64,000 nucleotides of DNA from Clarkia xantiana subsp. parviflora (Eukaryota; Streptophyta; Magnoliopsida; Myrtales; Onagraceae). The DNA lies in the NCBI GenBank assembly GCA_036873135.1, contig JAPTYO010000048.1, positions 186,001 to 250,000 of the forward strand, written 5' to 3'. Position 1 is the stretch's first letter, and every line of letters starts with the position of its first letter. The notes beneath the pieces were generated by a model. It worked only from the letters and a program-made list of their open reading frames with translations, was not told where the DNA came from and searched no databases. A program made the translations under genes and the position numbers. Below, piece by piece: positions 59,301 to 64,000 of the stretch.

Positions 59301-62300
59301 CTCGGACCTCTATTTTTTATGAAATCAGTTTTATTTGCATTCTAACTCGTCGTATAAGACCGTGGAATGGTTGAAACCATTTCTCATATCGGAATCATAA
59401 GCACCAAGTTTTCTGTGATGGTAAGTAAGGAAAAATCTTCGATTTCGGCCAATTTTCTCATTTTTTCAATATAACCTCACTCGGACCTCTATTTTTTATG
59501 AAATCAGTTTTATTTGCATTCTAACTCGTCGTATAAGACCGTGGAATGGTTGAAACCATTTCTCATATCGGAATCATAAGCACCAAGTTTTCTGTGATGG
59601 TAAGTAAGGAAAAATCTTCGATTTCGGCCAATTTTCTCATTTTTTCAATATAACCTCACTCGGACCTCTATTTTTTATGAAATCAGTTTTATTTGCATTC
59701 TAACTCGTCGTATAAGACCGTGGAATGGTTGAAACCATTTCTCATATCGGAATCATAAGCACCAAGTTTTCTGTGATGGTAAGTAAGGAAAAATCTTCGA
59801 TTTCGGCCAATTTTCTCATTTTTTCAATATAACCTCACTCGGACCTCTATTTTTTATGAAATCAGTTTTATTTGCATTCTAACTCGTCGTATAAGACCGT
59901 GGAATGGTTGAAACCATTTCTCATATCGGAATCATAAGCACCAAGTTTTCTGTGATGGTAAGTAAGGAAAAATCTTCGATTTCGGCCAATTTTCTCATTT
60001 TTTCAATATAACCTCACTCGGACCTCTATTTTTTATGAAATCAGTTTTATTTGCATTCTAACTCGTCGTATAAGACCGTGGAATGGTTGAAACCATTTCT
60101 CATATCGGAATCATAAGCACCAAGTTTTCTGTGATGGTAAGTAAGGAAAAATCTTCGATTTCGGCCAATTTTCTCATTTTTTCAATATAACCTCACTCGG
60201 ACCTCTATTTTTTATGAAATCAGTTTTATTTGCATTCTAACTCGTCGTATAAGACCGTGGAATGGTTGAAACCATTTCTCATATCGGAATCATAAGCACC
60301 AAATTTTCTGTGATGGTAAGTAAGGAAAAATCTTCGATTTCGGCCAATTTTCTCATTTTTTCAATATAACCTCACTCGGACCTCTATTTTTTATGAAATC
60401 AGTTTTATTTGCATTCTAACTCGTCGTATAAGACCGTGGAATGGTTGAAACCATTTCTCATATCGGAATCATAAGCACCAAGTTTTCTGTGATGGTAAGT
60501 AAGGAAAAATCTTCGATTTCGGCCAATTTTCTCATTTTTTCAATATAACCTCACTCGGACCTCTATTTTTTATGAAATCAGTTTTATTTGCATTCTAACT
60601 CGTCGTATAAGACCGTGGAATGGTTGAAACCATTTCTCATATCGGAATCATAAGCACCAAGTTTTCTGTGATGGTAAGTAAGGAAAAATCTTCGATTTCG
60701 GCCAATTTTCTCATTTTTTCAATATAACCTCACTCGGACCTCTATTTTTTATGAAATCAGTTTTATTTGCATTCTAACTCGTCGTATAAGACCGTGGAAT
60801 GGTTGAAACCATTTCTCATATCGGAATCATAAGCACCAAGTTTTCTGTGATGGTAAGTAAGGAAAAATCTTCGATTTCGGCCAATTTTCTCATTTTTTCA
60901 ATATAACCTCACTCGGACCTCTATTTTTTATGAAATCAGTTTTATTTGCATTCTAACTCGTCGTATAAGACCGTGGAATGGTTGAAACCATTTCTCATAT
61001 CGGAATCATAAGCACCAAGTTTTCTGTGATGGTAAGTAAGGAAAAATCTTCGATTTCGGCCAATTTTCTCATTTTTTCAATATAACCTCACTCGGACCTC
61101 TATTTTTTATGAAATCAGTTTTATTTGCATTCTAACTCGTCGTATAAGACCGTGGAATGGTTGAAACCATTTCTCATATCGGAATCATAAGCACCAAGTT
61201 TTCTGTGATGGTAAGTAAGGAAAAATCTTCGATTTCGGCCAATTTTCTCATTTTTTCAATATAACCTCACTCGGACCTCTATTTTTTATGAAATCAGTTT
61301 TATTTGCATTCTAACTCGTCGTATAAGACCGTGGAATGGTTGAAACCATTTCTCATATCGGAATCATAAGCACCAAGTTTTCTGTGATGGTAAGTAAGGA
61401 AAAATCTTCGATTTCGGCCAATTTTCTCATTTTTTCAATATAACCTCACTCGGACCTCTATTTTTTATGAAATCAGTTTTATTTGCATTCTAACTCGTCG
61501 TATAAGACCGTGGAATGGTTGAAACCATTTCTCATATCGGAATCATAAGCACCAAGTTTTCTGTGATGGTAAGTAAGGAAAAATCTTCGATTTCGGCCAA
61601 TTTTCTCATTTTTTCAATATAACCTCACTCGGACCTCTATTTTTTATGAAATCAGTTTTATTTGCATTCTAACTCGTCGTATAAGACCGTGGAATGGTTG
61701 AAACCATTTCTCATATCGGAATCATAAGCACCAAGTTTTCTGTGATGGTAAGTAAGGAAAAATCTTCGATTTCGGCCAATTTTCTCATTTTTCAATATAA
61801 CCTCACTCGGACCTCTATTTTTTATGAAATCAGTTTTATTTGCATTCTAACTCGTCGTATAAGACCGTGGAATGGTTGAAACCATTTCTCATATCGGAAT
61901 CATAAGCACCAAGTTTTCTGTGATGGTAAGTAAGGAAAAATCTTCGATTTCGGCCAATTTTCTCATTTTTTCAATATAACCTCACTCGGACCTCTATTTT
62001 TTATGAAATCAGTTTTATTTGCATTCTAACTCGTCGTATAAGACCGTGGAATGGTTGAAACCATTTCTCATATCGGAATCATAAGCACCAAGTTTTCTGT
62101 GATGGTAAGTAAGGAAAAATCTTCGATTTCGGCCAATTTTCTCATTTTTTCAATATAACCTCACTCGGACCTCTATTTTTTATGAAATCAGTTTTATTTG
62201 CATTCTAACTCGTCGTATAAGACCGTGGAATGGTTGAAACCATTTCTCATATCGGAATCATAAGCACCAAGTTTTCTGTGATGGTAAGTAAGGAAAAATC

Positions 62301-64000
62301 TTCGATTTCGGCCAATTTTCTCATTTTTTCAATATAACCTCACTCGGACCTCTATTTTTTATGAAATCAGTTTTATTTGCATTCTAACTCGTCGTATAAG
62401 ACCGTGGAATGGTTGAAACCATTTCTCATATCGGAATCATAAGCACCAAGTTTTCTGTGATGGTAAGTAAGGAAAAATCTTCGATTTCGGCCAATTTTCT
62501 CATTTTTTCAATATAACCTCACTCGGACCTCTATTTTTTATGAAATCAGTTTTATTTGCATTCTAACTCGTCGTATAAGACCGTGGAATGGTTGAAACCA
62601 TTTCTCATATCGGAATCATAAGCACCAATTTTCTGTGATGGTAAGTAAGGAAAAATCTTCGATTTCGGCCAATTTTCTCATTTTTTCAATATAACCTCAC
62701 TCGGACCTCTATTTTTTATGAAATCAGTTTTATTTGCATTCTAACTCGTCGTATAAGACCGTGGAATGGTTGAAACCATTTCTCATATCGGAATCATAAG
62801 CACCAAGTTTTCTGTGATGGTAAGTAAGGAAAAATCTTCGATTTCGGCCAATTTTCTCATTTTTTCAATATAACCTCACTCGGACCTCTATTTTTTATGA
62901 AATCAGTTTTATTTGCATTCTAACTCGTCGTATAAGACCGTGGAATGGTTGAAACCATTTCTCATATCGGAATCATAAGCACCAAGTTTTCTGTGATGGT
63001 AAGTAAGGAAAAATCTTCGATTTCGGCCAATTTTCTCATTTTTTCAATATAACCTCACTCGGACCTCTATTTTTTATGAAATCAGTTTTATTTGCATTCT
63101 AACTCGTCGTATAAGACCGTGGAATGGTTGAAACCATTTCTCATATCGGAATCATAAGCACCAAGTTTTCTGTGATGGTAAGTAAGGAAAAATCTTCGAT
63201 TTCGGCCAATTTTCTCATTTTTTCAATATAACCTCACTCGGACCTCTATTTTTTATGAAATCAGTTTTATTTGCATTCTAACTCGTCGTATAAGACCGTG
63301 GAATGGTTGAAACCATTTCTCATATCGGAATCATAAGCACCAAATTTTCGTAAGGAAAAATCTTCGATTTCGGCCAATTTTCTCATTTTTTCAATATAAC
63401 CTCACTCGGACCTCTATTTTTATGAAATCAGTTTTATTTGCATTCTAACTCGTCGTATAAGACCGTGGAATGGTTGAAACCATTTCTCATATCGGAATCA
63501 TAAGCACCAAGTTTTCTGTGATGGTAAGTAAGGAAAAATCTTCGATTTCGGCCAATTTTCTCATTTTTTCAATATAACCTCACTCGGACCTATTTTTTAT
63601 GAAATCAGTTTTATTTGCATTCTAACTCGTCGTATAAGACCGTGGAATGGTTGAAACCATTTCTCATATCGGAATCATAAGCACCAAGTTTTCTGTGATG
63701 GTAAGTAAGGAAAAATCTTCGATTTCGGCCAATTTTCTCATTTTTTCAATATAACCTCACTCGGACCTCTATTTTTATGAAATCAGTTTTATTTGCATTC
63801 TAACTCGTCGTATAAGACCGTGGAATGGTTGAAACCATTTCTCATATCGGAATCATAAGCACCAAGTTTTCTGTGATGGTAAGTAAGGAAAAATCTTCGA
63901 TTTCGGCCAATTTTCTCATTTTTTCAATATAACCTCACTCGGACCTCTATTTTTTATGAAATCAGTTTTATTTGCATTCTAACTCGTCGTATAAGACCGT
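50331..64000 (+). repeat. Satellite array, right arm (179-bp monomer, about 76 copies)
   Basis: Monomer length measured from successive ggaatggttg starts (57574 to 57753, 55260 to 55439) is 179 bp. The consensus includes caccaagttttctgtgatgg, cgatttcggccaattttctc and cctcactcggacctctattt. Copies are nearly identical over most of the arm; the first 2-3 kb is more variable. Marker variants (11-bp-shortened monomers at 50491, 53522, 56550 and 63339) reveal higher-order units. The array continues past the window. Nucleosome-scale monomers are common in plant centromeric, subtelomeric and knob satellites; no location can be assigned. No coding potential. Confidence 0.97.

Noticed and set aside
51697..61879. 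Three identical or near-identical 61-codon ORFs inside the satellite
   Set aside because: They arise wherever small indels or substitutions keep one frame open for part of a monomer; no codon structure or known domain.

Overview
The window is plant nuclear DNA, almost certainly from a eudicot. Its genes are split by many short, AT-rich GT-AG introns, the protein families are plant ones, and the intergenic DNA is full of hAT, Mutator-like, Copia, Gypsy and TRIM elements. I rebuilt gene models by hand from splice sites and reading-frame continuity. No species can be named from sequence alone.

Gene-rich segments. 87-2889 (+) is the 3' half of an ABCC (MRP-type) transporter cut by the window edge. 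3271-5039 (-) is a UGT85-like UDP-glycosyltransferase. 28145-29083 (+) is an intronless EXORDIUM/PHI-1-like cell-wall protein; a broken paralogous fragment lies 18 kb upstream at 9902-10157. 30654-36062 (+) is a 16-exon F-box + JmjC + kinase-like gene (JMJ21 type). 36712-39484 (+) is a non-epsilon 14-3-3 gene. 41037-42293 (+) is a YqaJ/lambda-exonuclease-like nuclease, and it converges with 42363-44187 (-), the thylakoid-lumen TL29/APX4 gene. 44575-45708 (-) is a plastid-type, single-membrane-span, helical protein of unknown function. These are independent housekeeping or metabolic genes, not a cluster. Two (TL29 and the 248-aa protein) look plastid-directed, and the YqaJ protein may be organellar.

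Repeat-rich segments. 5.0-12.6 kb holds three hAT-type non-autonomous elements (two with perfect 8-bp target duplications), the EXORDIUM fragment interrupted by an LTR, and two truncated retroelement ends of opposite orientation. 12605-22902 is a complete, young Gypsy-type LTR element on the minus strand, with a 5-bp target duplication and LTRs differing at about nine sites. It resembles the Tat lineage: decayed coding capacity, an opposite-strand ORF near the 3' LTR, and tandem repeats between the coding remnants and the 3' LTR. 24449-26135 is a TRIM with a hAT element nested beside its polypurine tract. 29600-30351 is a solo LTR. 38117-39202, in a 14-3-3 intron, is a foldback transposon with about 93-bp perfect terminal inverted repeats and a hairpin-rich core.

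48074-64000 is a satellite array with a 179-bp monomer. It begins exactly inside a Copia reverse-transcriptase motif, reverses orientation once near 50331, and in the right arm shows higher-order periodicity of about 3.03 kb (17 monomers) plus a further duplication of about 6.79 kb. The array runs off the window. I judge it and the foldback intron insertion the most notable structures here. I found no CRISPR, tRNA or rRNA gene, and nothing I can defend as a wholly new biochemical system.
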